Positions 18,651 through 28,177 of a stretch of 64,000 nucleotides of DNA are shown piece after piece. Under the pieces are notes generated by a model that saw nothing but the letters and a program-made list of their open reading frames with translations, had not been told where the DNA came from and did not search any database. Every line of letters begins with the position of its first letter. Position 1 is the stretch's first letter. Both the position numbers and the translations under genes were made by a program. The DNA comes from Paracoccus tegillarcae (GTDB lineage: Bacteria; Pseudomonadota; Alphaproteobacteria; Rhodobacterales; Rhodobacteraceae), in contig NZ_CP025408.1 in assembly GCF_002847305.1 (NCBI RefSeq), positions 3,307,001 to 3,371,000 of the forward strand, read 5' to 3'.

Positions 18651-18944
18651 GTGCGGTCATGTTGATGCATCAAAAACATGAAACGTTACAGATAGTTGCC
18701 GCACATTTTGGGTGCGACCGCGCACAACCTGTGGTTTTCGCCTGCCTGTATTGGGCGCATGGGTGGCAAAACTCGGGTTTATCGAGCGCCTGACATTTGC
18801 GCGAGCCATGCGTGATTTGTGACGCTCGGACGCGGCTGGCACGATGTCTTCATTCAAGAACAAAAGGCCATTTCAAGCACCAAGACCTTTACCTCCATCA
18901 AAACCGGGCCGCCCGTTGGCCCTATCTATGTAAGGAAAAATCCA

Positions 18945-19424
18945 ATGAAACCGATGCTGAAAGGCGCGCTTGCCGCGCTGGCGATTTCTGTTGCGCTGCC
19001 GGCTGCCTCCTGGGCTGCAGGCTTTGACGTGAATGCCACCACGACCGATCTGGCGCTGCGCGGCTATGACCCTGTTTCCTACTTTACCGAAAGCACCCCC
19101 ATGGCCGGCGAGGTCGATATCACGGCCCAGCACAATGGCGCCACCTACCGTTTTGCCTCGGTCGAGAACAAAGAGATGTTCGAGGCTGACCCGGCGAAAT
19201 TCGCGCCTCAATACGGCGGCTATTGCGCCTTTGGTCTGGCGCAGGGCTATAAGTTCGACGGCGATCCAGAAGTTTGGAAAATCGTCGATGACAAGCTGTA
19301 TCTGAACCTGTCGCCCAAGGTCAGCGAGATCTGGCAGCAGGACGTTCCCGGCAATATCGACATGGCCGATGACAAGTGGATGAACGTCAAGGACGTGGCG
19401 CCCGCCGAACTGGCACCGCATTAA
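18945..19424 (+). CDS. Secreted YHS-domain protein
   Basis: 159 residues starting at MKPMLKGAL, nine bases after AAGGA (18932-18936). A Sec signal peptide ends near ASWAA (about residue 24). The mature part is a YHS-like domain: GYDPVSYFTESTPMAGE, then ATYRFASVENKEMFEADPAKF and PQYGGYCAFG. YHS domains are thought to bind metal; stand-alone periplasmic versions are common in Rhodobacteraceae and have no firm role. The single mature cysteine (in GGYCAFG) is the family's conserved one. The gene is flanked by terminators and so is monocistronic. Confidence 0.85.
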   Translation: MKPMLKGALAALAISVALPAASWAAGFDVNATTTDLALRGYDPVSYFTESTPMAGEVDITAQHNGATYRFASVENKEMFEADPAKFAPQYGGYCAFGLAQGYKFDGDPEVWKIVDDKLYLNLSPKVSEIWQQDVPGNIDMADDKWMNVKDVAPAELAPH

Positions 19425-19430
19425 ATCCGG

Positions 19431-19461
19431 AAAAGGGGCGTCTTCGGGCGCTCCTTTTTTC
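19431..19461 (+). terminator. Terminator of the YHS gene
   Basis: A GC stem with mismatches (AAAGGGGCG with CGCTCCTTT) around TCTTCGGG is followed by a run of six T residues. Confidence 0.7.
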
Positions 19462-19472
19462 CGGCGCAGGAT

Positions 19473-19526
19473 TTGACCTCTGGCCTCGCACAGGTGAAAT
19501 CGGTACAAACAGGAAACATTGTACCG
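19473..19526 (+). promoter_or_regulatory. rmuC promoter with a palindromic operator-like site
   Basis: TTGACC at 19473-19478 and TGAAAT at 19495-19500 (16-base spacer) look like a sigma-70 promoter. Immediately after it, CGGTACAA (19501-19508) and TTGTACCG (19519-19526) form a perfect 8-bp inverted repeat with a 10-base spacer, placed over the expected start of transcription, as a repressor site would be. The regulator is unknown. Confidence 0.5.
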
Positions 19527-19547
19527 CAATAACGAGCAGGTCAGCCA

Positions 19548-21071
19548 ATGCCGACAAGCTGGACCACGCGATTTCAGGCGTGGACGGGCGATCTTTCCAC
19601 CATGCAGAACGGGCTGGCCATCGCGCTGGCGGCGCTGATCCTGATGCTGGTGCTTTATTGGTTGTCGCGCCGCCGCCTGGCGGCGCTCAGGTCCGATCGC
19701 GATCGACTGCAGGGTGAGAGCCGTCGTCAGGACGAGGAATTGCAGCGTCGGGCCGATCGCATACAGACGCTTGAACCCCAACTGGCAGCTGAGGCACAGG
19801 CGGCGCGGGATGGCGCCCTGCGCGCAGGGCAGTTGGATGTGCGGCTAGAGGCGCGCGAGGGCCGTCTGGGCGAATTGGTCGAGGAACGCGACGGGTTGAC
19901 CGACGCATTGCACCAGTCCGGCCAGCAGATCAGCCGTCTGGAGCGCGAACTGGGAGAGTTGCGTCTGGCAGCCCAGAAAGATCGCGAGATCGCCGCCCGG
20001 GAAATCGCCACGCTACGCGAATTGCGCGAGGAAATGGGCCGTAATTTCAAACTGATGGCGCAGGAAACCTTGCGCGTTCAGGGTGCGGACATGCAAAAGA
20101 CACAATCTGAACAACTGACCGCGATGCTGACGCCTTTTCGTGATCAGGTGCACCGTTTCCAGACCGAATTGCAGACCCGCAACAAGGTGCTGGACGAAGA
20201 GGGCGCCCGTCTGCGCGAACAAATCGAGGGGCTGCATCGCCGGTCAGAGGAAATCAGCCGCGAGGCGGTGGAACTGACCCGCGCGCTGAAGGGCGAAAAA
20301 CAGCGTCAGGGTGCCTGGGGCGAGATGATCCTGCAGCGCATCCTCGAGGAAAGCGGGCTGGCCGAGGGCACGCATTACGATGTGCAAAGCAGCTTTCACG
20401 ACGAAGAGGGCAAGCGCTGGCGACCCGATGTGGTGGTGCGGATGCCGCGCGGCAAGGTGCTGGTCATCGACAGCAAGGTCTCACTGAATGCCTATGAGCA
20501 GTCGGTGAACGCCAATGAGCCCGCCGAGCGCGATGCCGCACTCAAGCGTCATGTTGCCGCCATCCGCGCCCATGTCATTTCCCTGTCGGATAAGGGCTAT
20601 GACGCGATGGATGATGCATCGGTGGATTATGTGCTGATGTTCATTCCCATCGAGGGCGCGTTTTCAGAGGCGCTGCGCTGCGACCCTGATCTGGCCTCAT
20701 TCGCGCTGGATCGCCGCATCGGTCTGGCGACGCCAACCACGCTGATGCTGACACTGCGCACCGTTGAACATATCTGGATGGTCGAACGCCGCGAAACCAA
20801 CGCGCTGGAAATCGCCAACCGCGCAGGCGCCATTTATGACAAGGTGGCGGGATTTGTGGACAGCATGGAAGAGGTCGGAAAAGCGCTGGACAAGGCCGGC
20901 CAAGCGCATGGGCAGGCCATGGACCGGCTGAGCCGCGGGCGAGGCAATGTCATCAGCCATGTCCAGAAGCTGCAGGCGCTTGGTGCAAGAACGCAAAAAT
21001 CCATCAGCCTGCAACATGACGCGGATGATGGCTTGCCGGCGTTGGACCATGATCGCGACGCGGCTGAATGA
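19548..21071 (+). CDS. rmuC: DNA recombination protein RmuC
   Basis: 507 residues. An N-terminal membrane anchor (about 22-40, LAIALAALILMLVLYWL) is followed by a long coiled coil rich in Arg, Glu and Gln (about 45-205) and the RmuC nuclease-like domain (about 240-460), with GAWGEMILQRILEESGL and VVVRMPRGKVLVIDSKVSLNAY typical of the family. RmuC limits recombination of inverted repeats; its exact activity is unclear. The stop overlaps the start of the yjbQ gene by 4 bp. Confidence 0.93.
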   Translation: MPTSWTTRFQAWTGDLSTMQNGLAIALAALILMLVLYWLSRRRLAALRSDRDRLQGESRRQDEELQRRADRIQTLEPQLAAEAQAARDGALRAGQLDVRLEAREGRLGELVEERDGLTDALHQSGQQISRLERELGELRLAAQKDREIAAREIATLRELREEMGRNFKLMAQETLRVQGADMQKTQSEQLTAMLTPFRDQVHRFQTELQTRNKVLDEEGARLREQIEGLHRRSEEISREAVELTRALKGEKQRQGAWGEMILQRILEESGLAEGTHYDVQSSFHDEEGKRWRPDVVVRMPRGKVLVIDSKVSLNAYEQSVNANEPAERDAALKRHVAAIRAHVISLSDKGYDAMDDASVDYVLMFIPIEGAFSEALRCDPDLASFALDRRIGLATPTTLMLTLRTVEHIWMVERRETNALEIANRAGAIYDKVAGFVDSMEEVGKALDKAGQAHGQAMDRLSRGRGNVISHVQKLQALGARTQKSISLQHDADDGLPALDHDRDAAE

Positions 21072-21514
21072 ACACCGTTTTCACGATCACGACGAACGGT
21101 CCGGCTTGTCACGAACTGACGCGCGATGTCGCTGGCTGGCTGCGGGACATCGGTGCCGGTAAGGGTCTGGTCACGCTGATGGTACAACACACCTCGGCCA
21201 GCCTGCTGATCCAGGAAAATGCCGATCCTGATGTGCAGGTCGATCTGCTGGGCTGGCTGGACCGGATCGCGCCGCCCGGCAATCATCCCTCGATGGGGTG
21301 GCTGCGGCACACGCTGGAGGGGCCAGATGACATGCCGGCGCATCTGAAGGCCGCGGTTCTGCCTGTCAGCCTGCAAATTCCCGTGGCGGATGGTCGTATG
21401 ATGCTGGGCAGGTGGCAGGGCATTTATCTGGTCGAACACAGAACAGCGCCACACACCCGCAAGGTGGCGGCGCTGTTCATGCCGTCGGAACCGATGGTTC
21501 CAGGGGTGTCTTAG
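21068..21514 (+). CDS. YjbQ family protein (UPF0047)
   Basis: 148 residues, the usual size. The family signatures MVQHTSASLLIQENADP and HTLEGPDDMPAHLKAAVL are present, as is the C-terminal GRWQGIYLVEHR. Members show weak thiamin-phosphate synthase activity, but the physiological role is not settled. It is translationally coupled to rmuC (ATGA overlap) and overlaps the 3' end of the convergent dodecin gene by 4 bp. Confidence 0.92.
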   Translation: MNTVFTITTNGPACHELTRDVAGWLRDIGAGKGLVTLMVQHTSASLLIQENADPDVQVDLLGWLDRIAPPGNHPSMGWLRHTLEGPDDMPAHLKAAVLPVSLQIPVADGRMMLGRWQGIYLVEHRTAPHTRKVAALFMPSEPMVPGVS

Positions 21515-21714
21515 TCGTCCAGGACGAAGGTCACCATCAAGTTGACGCGGTAATGGGTAATATTGCCGCCGTCGCAATCAACGGTCTGTTCCTTGATCCA
21601 GGCGCTTTTGACATTGCGCAAAGTGTTGTTTGCGCGTTCGATGCCCTGACGGACCGCGTCCTCAAAGCTTTTATCTGAACGTGAGGAAATCTCGGTTACA
21701 CGTGCGACGCTCAT
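21511..21714 (-). CDS. Dodecin (flavin-storage protein)
   Basis: 67 residues from MSVARVTEI at 21714, preceded on its strand by a strong AAGGAGG. Dodecins form hollow 12-mers that bind flavin pairs between tryptophans; the conserved Trp (KSAWIKEQ) and the SFEDAVRQGIERAN helix are present, and the length fits. It is close to the riboflavin genes and could buffer flavin. The longer in-frame start at 21747 lies upstream of the Shine-Dalgarno sequence and is not used. Confidence 0.92.
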   Translation of the reverse strand: MSVARVTEISSRSDKSFEDAVRQGIERANNTLRNVKSAWIKEQTVDCDGGNITHYRVNLMVTFVLDD

Positions 21715-21835
21715 TTTTCGTCCTCCTTGGGTTGGATGTGTGACCAACGCGCGCCGGACGTCTTGAGTTCAGAATGATCTGCAAGTCAGGTCGCGGCATT
21801 CGTGTCACAGAGGCATGCGACAGCATCTGGTAGCC

Positions 21836-21844
21836 TGTGGATAA
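21836..21844 (-). promoter_or_regulatory. DnaA box upstream of nrdR
   Basis: TGTGGATAA is the reverse complement of the consensus DnaA box TTATCCACA, with no mismatch. It is intergenic, 67 bp before the nrdR start and just upstream of the expected promoter (-10 TATAGT at 21871-21876). A single 9-mer can occur by chance, so function is unproven. Confidence 0.45.
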
Positions 21845-21910
21845 CGCTACCCAATCCCTGAGGGCCGTCCTATAGTCGCGGTGGATCGGCACCGGAGGGG
21901 ACATATCAGG

Positions 21911-22375
21911 ATGCGCTGCCCGTTTTGCGGAAACAACGATACGCAGGTGAAAGATTCACGACCGGCCGAGGACAACGTCGCCATCCGACGGCGACGGTTA
22001 TGCCCGGCCTGCGGCGGGCGCTTTACCACCTATGAAAGGGTCCAGCTGCGCGATCTGGTCGTGGTCAAGACCAATGGAAAGCGCGAGGATTTCGACCGCG
22101 ACAAGATGGCGCGCTCGATCCGCATCGCCATGCAGAAACGCCCCGTCGACCCCGAACGGATCGAACAGATGATCAGCGGGATCGTGCGTCGGCTGGAAAG
22201 CAGCGGCGAGACAGACATCCCATCCAAAACGATCGGCGAGATCGTGATGGAGACGCTGTCGCGGATCGACAATGTCGGCTATGTGCGATTTGCCAGCGTC
22301 TACAAGAATTTTCAGGATGCGGGTGATTTCGACAAATTCGTCTCCGAGCTGCGTCCCCCCGCGGCAGACGATTGA
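21911..22375 (+). CDS. nrdR: Transcriptional repressor NrdR
   Basis: 154 residues starting at MRCPFCG, with GGAGGGG ten bases upstream; the upstream in-frame start at 21881 would put 10 unrelated residues before the zinc ribbon. NrdR represses ribonucleotide reductase genes when dATP is high. The zinc ribbon uses Cys3, Cys6, Cys31 and Cys34, and an ATP-cone domain covers about 49-139. It is the first gene of the nrdR-ribD unit and overlaps the ribD start. Confidence 0.96.
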   Translation: MRCPFCGNNDTQVKDSRPAEDNVAIRRRRLCPACGGRFTTYERVQLRDLVVVKTNGKREDFDRDKMARSIRIAMQKRPVDPERIEQMISGIVRRLESSGETDIPSKTIGEIVMETLSRIDNVGYVRFASVYKNFQDAGDFDKFVSELRPPAADD

Positions 22376-23403
22376 GCCCGGACGACGATCTGCGGCACAT
22401 GGCCCACGCGCTGCGTCTGGCGCGCCGGGGTCTGGGCAATGTCTGGCCCAATCCGGCGGTCGGTTGTGTGCTGATCCGGGATGCTCACGTGGTAGGGCGC
22501 GGCTGGACCCAGCCCGGCGGGCGCCCCCATGCGGAACGGATGGCGCTGGATCAGGCCGGCGAGGCGTCACGCGGCGCCACCGCCTATGTCACGCTTGAAC
22601 CGTGCGCCCATCACGGCCGCACGCCGCCCTGCGCCGAGGCCCTGATCAAGGCAGGTGTGTCGAGGGTGTTCAGCGCCATGACCGACCCCGATCCGCGCGT
22701 TTCGGGGCGCGGCCATACGATGTTGCAAGAGGCCGGGGTTGCCGTCCAGGCGGGCCTGCGCGAGCGTGAGGCACGGGCGCTGCAATGCGGTTTTCTGTCT
22801 CGCGTGAACCGTGGGCGCCCCTGGCTGACGCTAAAACTGGCGGCCAGTTTTGACGGTCGCATCGCCACAGCCAGCGGGGAAAGCCAGTGGATCACCGGGC
22901 CCCGGGCACGTGCCCATGTTCACGCATTGCGCCTGTCGCATGACGCCGTGATGGTGGGCGGCGGCACGGCAAGAGCGGATCGCCCGTCGCTGAATGTGCG
23001 GGGTTTCGGTCCTGTTCGTCAGCCGGTTCGCCTGATCGTTTCGACGCAACCTTTGCCCGATCTGCCGGCCGAGGGGCCGGATTACGGCCCGATCTGGCAG
23101 TTGTCAGGCGATCCGGGTGCCTTCATGGCCGATCTGGCTGCGCGCGGGGTGACCCGGGTGCTGTGCGAGGGCGGCGGCGTGTTGGCTGCTGCATTGCTGC
23201 GTGCCGGGCTGGTCGATGAACTGGTGGGCTATACAGCCGGGCTGGTGATGGGTGCGGATGCGCGACCCTCGGTCGGGCCGATGACTGTCGCAGCGCTTGC
23301 GGATGCACCGCGTTTTCGGCTGATCGAGTCGCGGCGGATCGGCGGCGACCTTATGCATCGCTGGCGGGCGACCGACCAGACAGCGACCTCAGCGGCGCCA
23401 TAG
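22372..23403 (+). CDS. ribD: Bifunctional riboflavin biosynthesis deaminase/reductase RibD
   Basis: 343 residues. The N-terminal zinc deaminase has His53 and Glu55 (HAE) and Cys78 and Cys87 ([11 protein letters not shown]). The C-terminal reductase starts near residue 145 ([18 protein letters not shown]). RibD carries out the second and third steps of riboflavin synthesis. The start is a TTG at 22372 overlapping the nrdR stop; the ATG at 22399 would cut into the conserved N-terminus. The last 15 bp overlap the convergent kpsC gene, which breaks the rib operon here. Confidence 0.95.
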   Translation: MSPDDDLRHMAHALRLARRGLGNVWPNPAVGCVLIRDAHVVGRGWTQPGGRPHAERMALDQAGEASRGATAYVTLEPCAHHGRTPPCAEALIKAGVSRVFSAMTDPDPRVSGRGHTMLQEAGVAVQAGLREREARALQCGFLSRVNRGRPWLTLKLAASFDGRIATASGESQWITGPRARAHVHALRLSHDAVMVGGGTARADRPSLNVRGFGPVRQPVRLIVSTQPLPDLPAEGPDYGPIWQLSGDPGAFMADLAARGVTRVLCEGGGVLAAALLRAGLVDELVGYTAGLVMGADARPSVGPMTVAALADAPRFRLIESRRIGGDLMHRWRATDQTATSAAP

Positions 23404-25383
23404 CCAGGCGTACCCGGCCATTGCCCCTTGCGCCTTGGCAAGAATGCGCAGCGCCGGGCCACCGCGCGGAGTTGTCGGATCTGTCAGCCGGGCCAACGCG
23501 GTTTCGGGCGGGCAGGGCAGCCCCGTGACAGGATCGTGATAGCGCGGATAGGCGATCAGCACGGCATGCGCAAATGCCGTCAGGCTGGGTCTAGCGGTGC
23601 GACGCGGCGGCACCGGCCCCAGATCGCGGGTCAGGCCCCAGCCTGCATAGAAAGGTGCGCCAAGCGTCGTGACGGGAATACCGCGCAGCAGGGCCTCGAA
23701 CCCCAGGGTCGAGGTGATGGTCCAGACCTGATCGACCTGTTCCAGCAGTGCGATGGGATCGGCCTGTCGTGCCACATGGTCGGCAAAATGCGCCAGGTCC
23801 TGCTCGGAAATCGCGCCGGGACGCAGACCTGCCTCGACATCTGGATGAGGTTTGTAGATCACCAGGGCATCGGGATTTTCCGCGCGAACCCGTTTCAGCA
23901 GGGCAAGGTTGCTTTTTTCTCTGCCCGCGCCAAGACGGATCGAGGCATCATCTTCGACCTGGCCGGGGACCAGAATTGCGGGACCTGACTTGGAGGGCAG
24001 ACGTTGTTCATCGCCGGAAAGGTTGTATTTCGACAGCCGCGCGGCGCGGATCGCGTCGATCAACTTTGCCGCGCGGGCTTCGCCTGCCACCGGGGGGCCA
24101 GCCGCTATCAGTCGTTCAAGACGGCTTTCACGGGTGGGATCGTAGTAGATGCCCAGATCATCCGCGACCAGCGACAAGGGTGGTGTCAGTTCCGCACCAA
24201 GGCCGCGCGATCGCAGGAATCCGTCCTCGATCCTGATCGCCTGCGGCACCTCATCGCTGCGATTTGCCCAGCATAATGTGACCTGGGGTGTGGGTTTGTC
24301 GGTAAAGCGCACGCCCTTACCATTGCCAAAGGCCCGTGCGATCACCGGACGTTTCCAGAGCCGCATACCATAAGCCAGATGCCCGGCATGGTCCTGTCGA
24401 TAGGCGCGCGCCTCGGCCTCGATCTGGTTCAGCGCGCCGTTGAAATCTGTCAGCTGGTCAAGGCAAGGATCATACCAGGTCGGCGCCAGCAGGTGACTGG
24501 CAGCGAACAATGCCTGCGGCGTGGCGATCCCGCGAGATGGGGCGGTTTCGTCGCGGCTGAGCCCCCAACCGGCGTAAAAGGGCACACCAAAGAGGCGCGG
24601 CTGATGCCCGGCCAGAAGCGCCTCGTAGCCCAACTGGCTGCTGACGGCATAGACTGCATCGGCATTCTCAACCAACGCCCAGGGCGAGACCGGAGTGTCG
24701 CAAAACACGTCACCCGGACGAAGATCGTCGTGGGTCAGATGCCCCGGTCGCAGACCAGCGGCCGTTTCAGGATGGCTGCGAATGAGAATCCGGCAGCCGG
24801 GATTCTCATCACGCGCTGCCGTCAGCATCCGCAGGAACAACGCCCGGTCCGCACCCATCAGCGAGGCATCCCCGCGCGTCTGGTCGATCACCAACACATA
24901 GCCGGGCCGGGGCAGGGGATGGCCCCGCAGGTGGGCGTTGTATTTCGACAGATCGGCGGCGCGCAATCGGGCGATGCCCTCGGCAGCCTGATCCGAAAAC
25001 GCATCGCCTTGCGAAACAAGCGAGGTCAGCAACGACGGCCCCGAGGGGTCGAAATGCAGCCCCACATCGTCGATCAGCAACCCTACCGGACCGCGTGACC
25101 CAATAGCTCCGGCAGAGCGCCCGGGCAAAACAGAACGCAGGAAAGCATCTTCAACGGTGACGACGGCGGCGTTTCGGCGTTTTGCGACGGCCCGTCCGCG
25201 CCAGGCAGTGGGCGAGGCACCCCAGATGCCGATGGTATCGCCGGGACGGGGAAGGCCCGTGGTGACGTGCCAACCGGCCAGCGACATGATCCGGCGCAAT
25301 CTCGGGCGCAACCAGAACCCGCCGTTGTAAACAAAGAGCCGCCGGGCAGTTGGCCCGGCGGCGTTTCGGCCCGTTGGCCTCAT
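23389..25383 (-). CDS. kpsC: Capsule polysaccharide beta-Kdo transferase KpsC
   Basis: 664 residues from MRPTGRNA, five bases after the stop of the Wza-like gene. KpsC adds the poly-beta-Kdo linker to the lipid anchor of ABC-transporter-dependent capsules. Two homologous modules are visible: each has an EDxFLRS motif (VEDAFLRSVLPG, IEDGFLRSRGLG), a SKYN motif (LSKYNAHLRG, LSKYNLSGDE) and an HP-E/D motif (RSHPETAAGLRPG, KPHPDVEAGLRPG), matching the dual GT99/GT107 layout. It works with KpsS, encoded two genes upstream on the same strand. The 3' end overlaps ribD by 15 bp. Confidence 0.92.
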   Translation of the reverse strand: MRPTGRNAAGPTARRLFVYNGGFWLRPRLRRIMSLAGWHVTTGLPRPGDTIGIWGASPTAWRGRAVAKRRNAAVVTVEDAFLRSVLPGRSAGAIGSRGPVGLLIDDVGLHFDPSGPSLLTSLVSQGDAFSDQAAEGIARLRAADLSKYNAHLRGHPLPRPGYVLVIDQTRGDASLMGADRALFLRMLTAARDENPGCRILIRSHPETAAGLRPGHLTHDDLRPGDVFCDTPVSPWALVENADAVYAVSSQLGYEALLAGHQPRLFGVPFYAGWGLSRDETAPSRGIATPQALFAASHLLAPTWYDPCLDQLTDFNGALNQIEAEARAYRQDHAGHLAYGMRLWKRPVIARAFGNGKGVRFTDKPTPQVTLCWANRSDEVPQAIRIEDGFLRSRGLGAELTPPLSLVADDLGIYYDPTRESRLERLIAAGPPVAGEARAAKLIDAIRAARLSKYNLSGDEQRLPSKSGPAILVPGQVEDDASIRLGAGREKSNLALLKRVRAENPDALVIYKPHPDVEAGLRPGAISEQDLAHFADHVARQADPIALLEQVDQVWTITSTLGFEALLRGIPVTTLGAPFYAGWGLTRDLGPVPPRRTARPSLTAFAHAVLIAYPRYHDPVTGLPCPPETALARLTDPTTPRGGPALRILAKAQGAMAGYAWLWRR

Positions 25384-25388
25384 TTGTT

Positions 25389-26522
25389 TTAGTCGCCGAG
25401 GCTGGACAGGCTGTCCGCTGTCGCGGCCGAGCCAGTAACTGCCGAAAGCGTCTTTTGCCACTGAACATAGGGCGCCTCGGTCACATAGACAGTGTCACCG
25501 TCGCGGATCAGGAAATCCCGTGCCAGAAACAAGCCATTGGGGCGCGTAAGATCCAGAACATAGGCCATGCGCTGCGTCCCGTAGATGGGTTGGCCCAGCA
25601 CCTGGGTGGCAACCGATTCCGGCTCATCACGCAGGATGAACACGCCGGTTGGATCCGCCAGGGTCGAACTTAGACCACCAACCATCGCAATCGCCTCGAT
25701 CGCGCTGATCGTTTCATTACCCAGAGGAACGCGGGTCTGACCGCCAAAGGCGCCCAGTGCGGTGAAGCTACGCTGATCCTCTTCGACCAGCACGATGTCA
25801 CCGGGACGAAGCGCAATGTCATTGGCGGGCTGGGTCCACAGTTCGGGCATGCTGATCTTGCCCGCTTCTGAGCCGCGCTTGACCGTCACCACCGCAATCT
25901 CGGGTTCGATGGACACACCACCGGCGCGTGCCAGCATCGCCGACAGCGTACGGGTCGGGCGTTCGATCGGATAAACGCCTTGGGCCATGACCTTGCCGAT
26001 GACCGAAACGGTTGCGCCGTCACCCGCCACACGCGCGACCGTCACCTGAGGGTCGGGTGTCTGAGAGGACAGCCGATCGGTGATGATCTGACGCAGCTGA
26101 TCAGGCGTGTTGCCGGCGGCGCGGATCGTGCCGGCGTAGGGCACGAAGATGTTCCCGTTGCTGTCGACCTGGATTTCCTGCAGCTGAGTCGAGTTGGAGC
26201 CAAGCGACGCAAGCAAACCGTCATCAACGTTTTCCCAGATCGCGATTCCCAAAACATCGCCCGACCTGATGTCATCCGCACCAACGGCGCCGGCCGAACG
26301 GAAAGCGCTGGAAAAGCCATAGGACGGCGCGAAATTTGCCGTCCGGGTGACGTGATTATTCACATAAATAACATGGGCATCGCCGCCGCGTTCAACCGCG
26401 CCGGCGTAAATTTCGTTCTTGTTGGGGCCAGAGCGGGGAAGGCCACAGGCGGTCAGCAGACACACGGCAGCCAACATCGCCAGACGCAGTGCACGACCGC
26501 GACCACTACTCAGCACTGTCAC
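25389..26522 (-). CDS. Polysaccharide export outer-membrane lipoprotein (Wza/KpsD family)
   Basis: 377 residues. A lipoprotein signal peptide ends at the lipobox LTAC (Cys26). A Poly_export domain starts near residue 84 (DDIRSGDVLGIAIWEN), followed by SLBB beta-grasp repeats (ATVSVIGKVMAQGVYPIE; SFTALGAFGGQTRVPLG). Such proteins form the outer-membrane channel for capsule or exopolysaccharide. It sits between kpsS and kpsC on the same strand, so the three genes form one capsule module. The inner-membrane ABC exporter (KpsM/KpsT/KpsE) is not in the window. Confidence 0.92.
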   Translation of the reverse strand: MTVLSSGRGRALRLAMLAAVCLLTACGLPRSGPNKNEIYAGAVERGGDAHVIYVNNHVTRTANFAPSYGFSSAFRSAGAVGADDIRSGDVLGIAIWENVDDGLLASLGSNSTQLQEIQVDSNGNIFVPYAGTIRAAGNTPDQLRQIITDRLSSQTPDPQVTVARVAGDGATVSVIGKVMAQGVYPIERPTRTLSAMLARAGGVSIEPEIAVVTVKRGSEAGKISMPELWTQPANDIALRPGDIVLVEEDQRSFTALGAFGGQTRVPLGNETISAIEAIAMVGGLSSTLADPTGVFILRDEPESVATQVLGQPIYGTQRMAYVLDLTRPNGLFLARDFLIRDGDTVYVTEAPYVQWQKTLSAVTGSAATADSLSSLGD

Positions 26523-26618
26523 CTCGAAATACTCCTGTATTGGTCAGACCCCTCTTTACGGGGGCATCTTTGCAGGGACCTTAGCCCGTGCCAGTTCATA
26601 TTGCCATCATTTTGCGGA

Positions 26619-27953
26619 TCATTGGTTGGCTTGATCTACCAGTTGTTGTCGATGTGCCGCACAACCATCGGCCAACGCCTGATAAGGATCCTGCGGTGCA
26701 AGCATCAGATCGACCACACTTCGCAGCGCATGCGCGCGCGAGCGGGCTGAATAAAAGCCCCCGGGCACCTGGCTGGTGAGCAGCAGATAGCATCGATAGT
26801 GACGATAGCTGCGCGGATTGGGCGGCTGCGGGTTCTGCAGGAACTCTGCCATGCTTTGATCGGGCAGAAGTTCGGGTTTGTTGAACACTGATGTCCCAAG
26901 CGCCTTGACCGGCAATCCGCGCCACAAGGCCTGCTGAGCCGCCGTCGAGTTCACGGTAATTGCCGAACGCGCCTGCGACAGCATCGTCGCCAGTTTGCCA
27001 CCCCGTACATAGTGAACGCGGTCGGAAATCCCCAATTCCACGGCTTTCTGAAAGATGTTGCGCCGGTTTTGGGCGCGACCATCCTCTAACGGGTGTGCCT
27101 TGAAGACAATATGGTGATGCTTGGCGGCATGGAGGGCGAACTCCGTCAGGCAAAGATCGGTGAATTCCCGCATGCGCTCAAAAGGCGAATGGGCCTGAAA
27201 GCTGGAATCATGTTCCAGCTGCATCAGGACCAGAACATAGGGAAAACCGCCCCTGCGAATATTGCGTTCGGCCCAACGACGCTGCAGAATCTGGAATGGC
27301 GTCATCACCAGCTGGCGCAGTTGGAGACGGAATTCTTGCGCGACGCTGATCGCACGGTGACTGCGATAGCCCGGATATCTGCGGTTCGCCAACATGACCA
27401 GCAGATGATAGAAGGCGCCGTAGAATTTGTGCTGCCGCATATCGCCCCAATGGGCCGGCGGGCGCAGGGTGTCGTCATCCGCATCACGCAAGGCCAGCGC
27501 CATGTCGGGAACAGAAATCTTCATCAGCGGCGAGTTGCCATTGGAACCACCGCGTTCATAGGTCATCCAATAGGGGCGCAGGTAACCCTCTTCGAAGACA
27601 TGCAGCCTGATGCCATGAATACGGGCTGCGCGGCGCGCTGTGGCATGGGCGGGACGGACATCGCCATAAATCACGATATCGGTGATCTTGCGCGTGCGAA
27701 TGATCTGGCTCAGGTGCGCAGGCCATTCCTCAATGGGGCCCGCATGACGGATGAACCGCGCCGGGTCGGACCAGAACCATTCATCGCCAGCGTTGAAGCC
27801 GACGCGCCAGACGTTCGACCCGGCAGCACGCAGCTGTTTGCTCAGGCGGTCAAAAAACGGACCATGAGGTCCCTGCAGAAGCAGAAACACCTTTGGCTGA
27901 TCGGAACGAAAGCCTTCGGTCAGTGACGCTATGTTTAGGGGATTCTGGTACAT
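26619..27953 (-). CDS. kpsS: Capsule polysaccharide Kdo transferase KpsS
   Basis: 444 residues of the Capsule_synth family. KpsS adds the first beta-Kdo to the phosphatidylglycerol anchor of group 2-type capsules. Signatures include LLLQGPHGPFFDRL near the N-terminus, EEGYLRPYWMTYERGG, the HPLEDGRAQ motif (KAHPLEDGR) and the late VNSTAAQQALWRGLPVKALG, where the Ser-Thr segment binds the CMP sugar. It is the first gene of the capsule module; the gap to the Wza-like gene is 96 bp. It is divergent from ribE. Confidence 0.9.
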   Translation of the reverse strand: MYQNPLNIASLTEGFRSDQPKVFLLLQGPHGPFFDRLSKQLRAAGSNVWRVGFNAGDEWFWSDPARFIRHAGPIEEWPAHLSQIIRTRKITDIVIYGDVRPAHATARRAARIHGIRLHVFEEGYLRPYWMTYERGGSNGNSPLMKISVPDMALALRDADDDTLRPPAHWGDMRQHKFYGAFYHLLVMLANRRYPGYRSHRAISVAQEFRLQLRQLVMTPFQILQRRWAERNIRRGGFPYVLVLMQLEHDSSFQAHSPFERMREFTDLCLTEFALHAAKHHHIVFKAHPLEDGRAQNRRNIFQKAVELGISDRVHYVRGGKLATMLSQARSAITVNSTAAQQALWRGLPVKALGTSVFNKPELLPDQSMAEFLQNPQPPNPRSYRHYRCYLLLTSQVPGGFYSARSRAHALRSVVDLMLAPQDPYQALADGCAAHRQQLVDQANQ

Positions 27954-28177
27954 TTGCCTTATGGATCATCTTACAACACACACTCGGAGAACAGGCGGGC
28001 AAAAAAAATCGCCGATCCGAAATACATCTGCAGATTTGCATGTATGTCTTAACGAATCTAGTCGGCAGTCGGGCATACTATCTAAAATGACAGGTATATC
28101 GATTAAAAGCGTCCGGTTGCACTGACGTCGATCACGCCTTACTTGCGCGAAAACGGGCAAAGCATGATGGAGGCTGC
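27954..28177. other. AT-rich divergent intergenic region kpsS/ribE
   Basis: This 224-bp gap is visibly richer in A+T than its neighbours and must hold the promoters of the capsule module (leftwards) and the ribE unit (rightwards). A 6-bp inverted repeat ATACAT/ATGTAT with a 12-base spacer containing CTGCAG lies at about 28021-28044. No ORF is supported. Confidence 0.5.
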
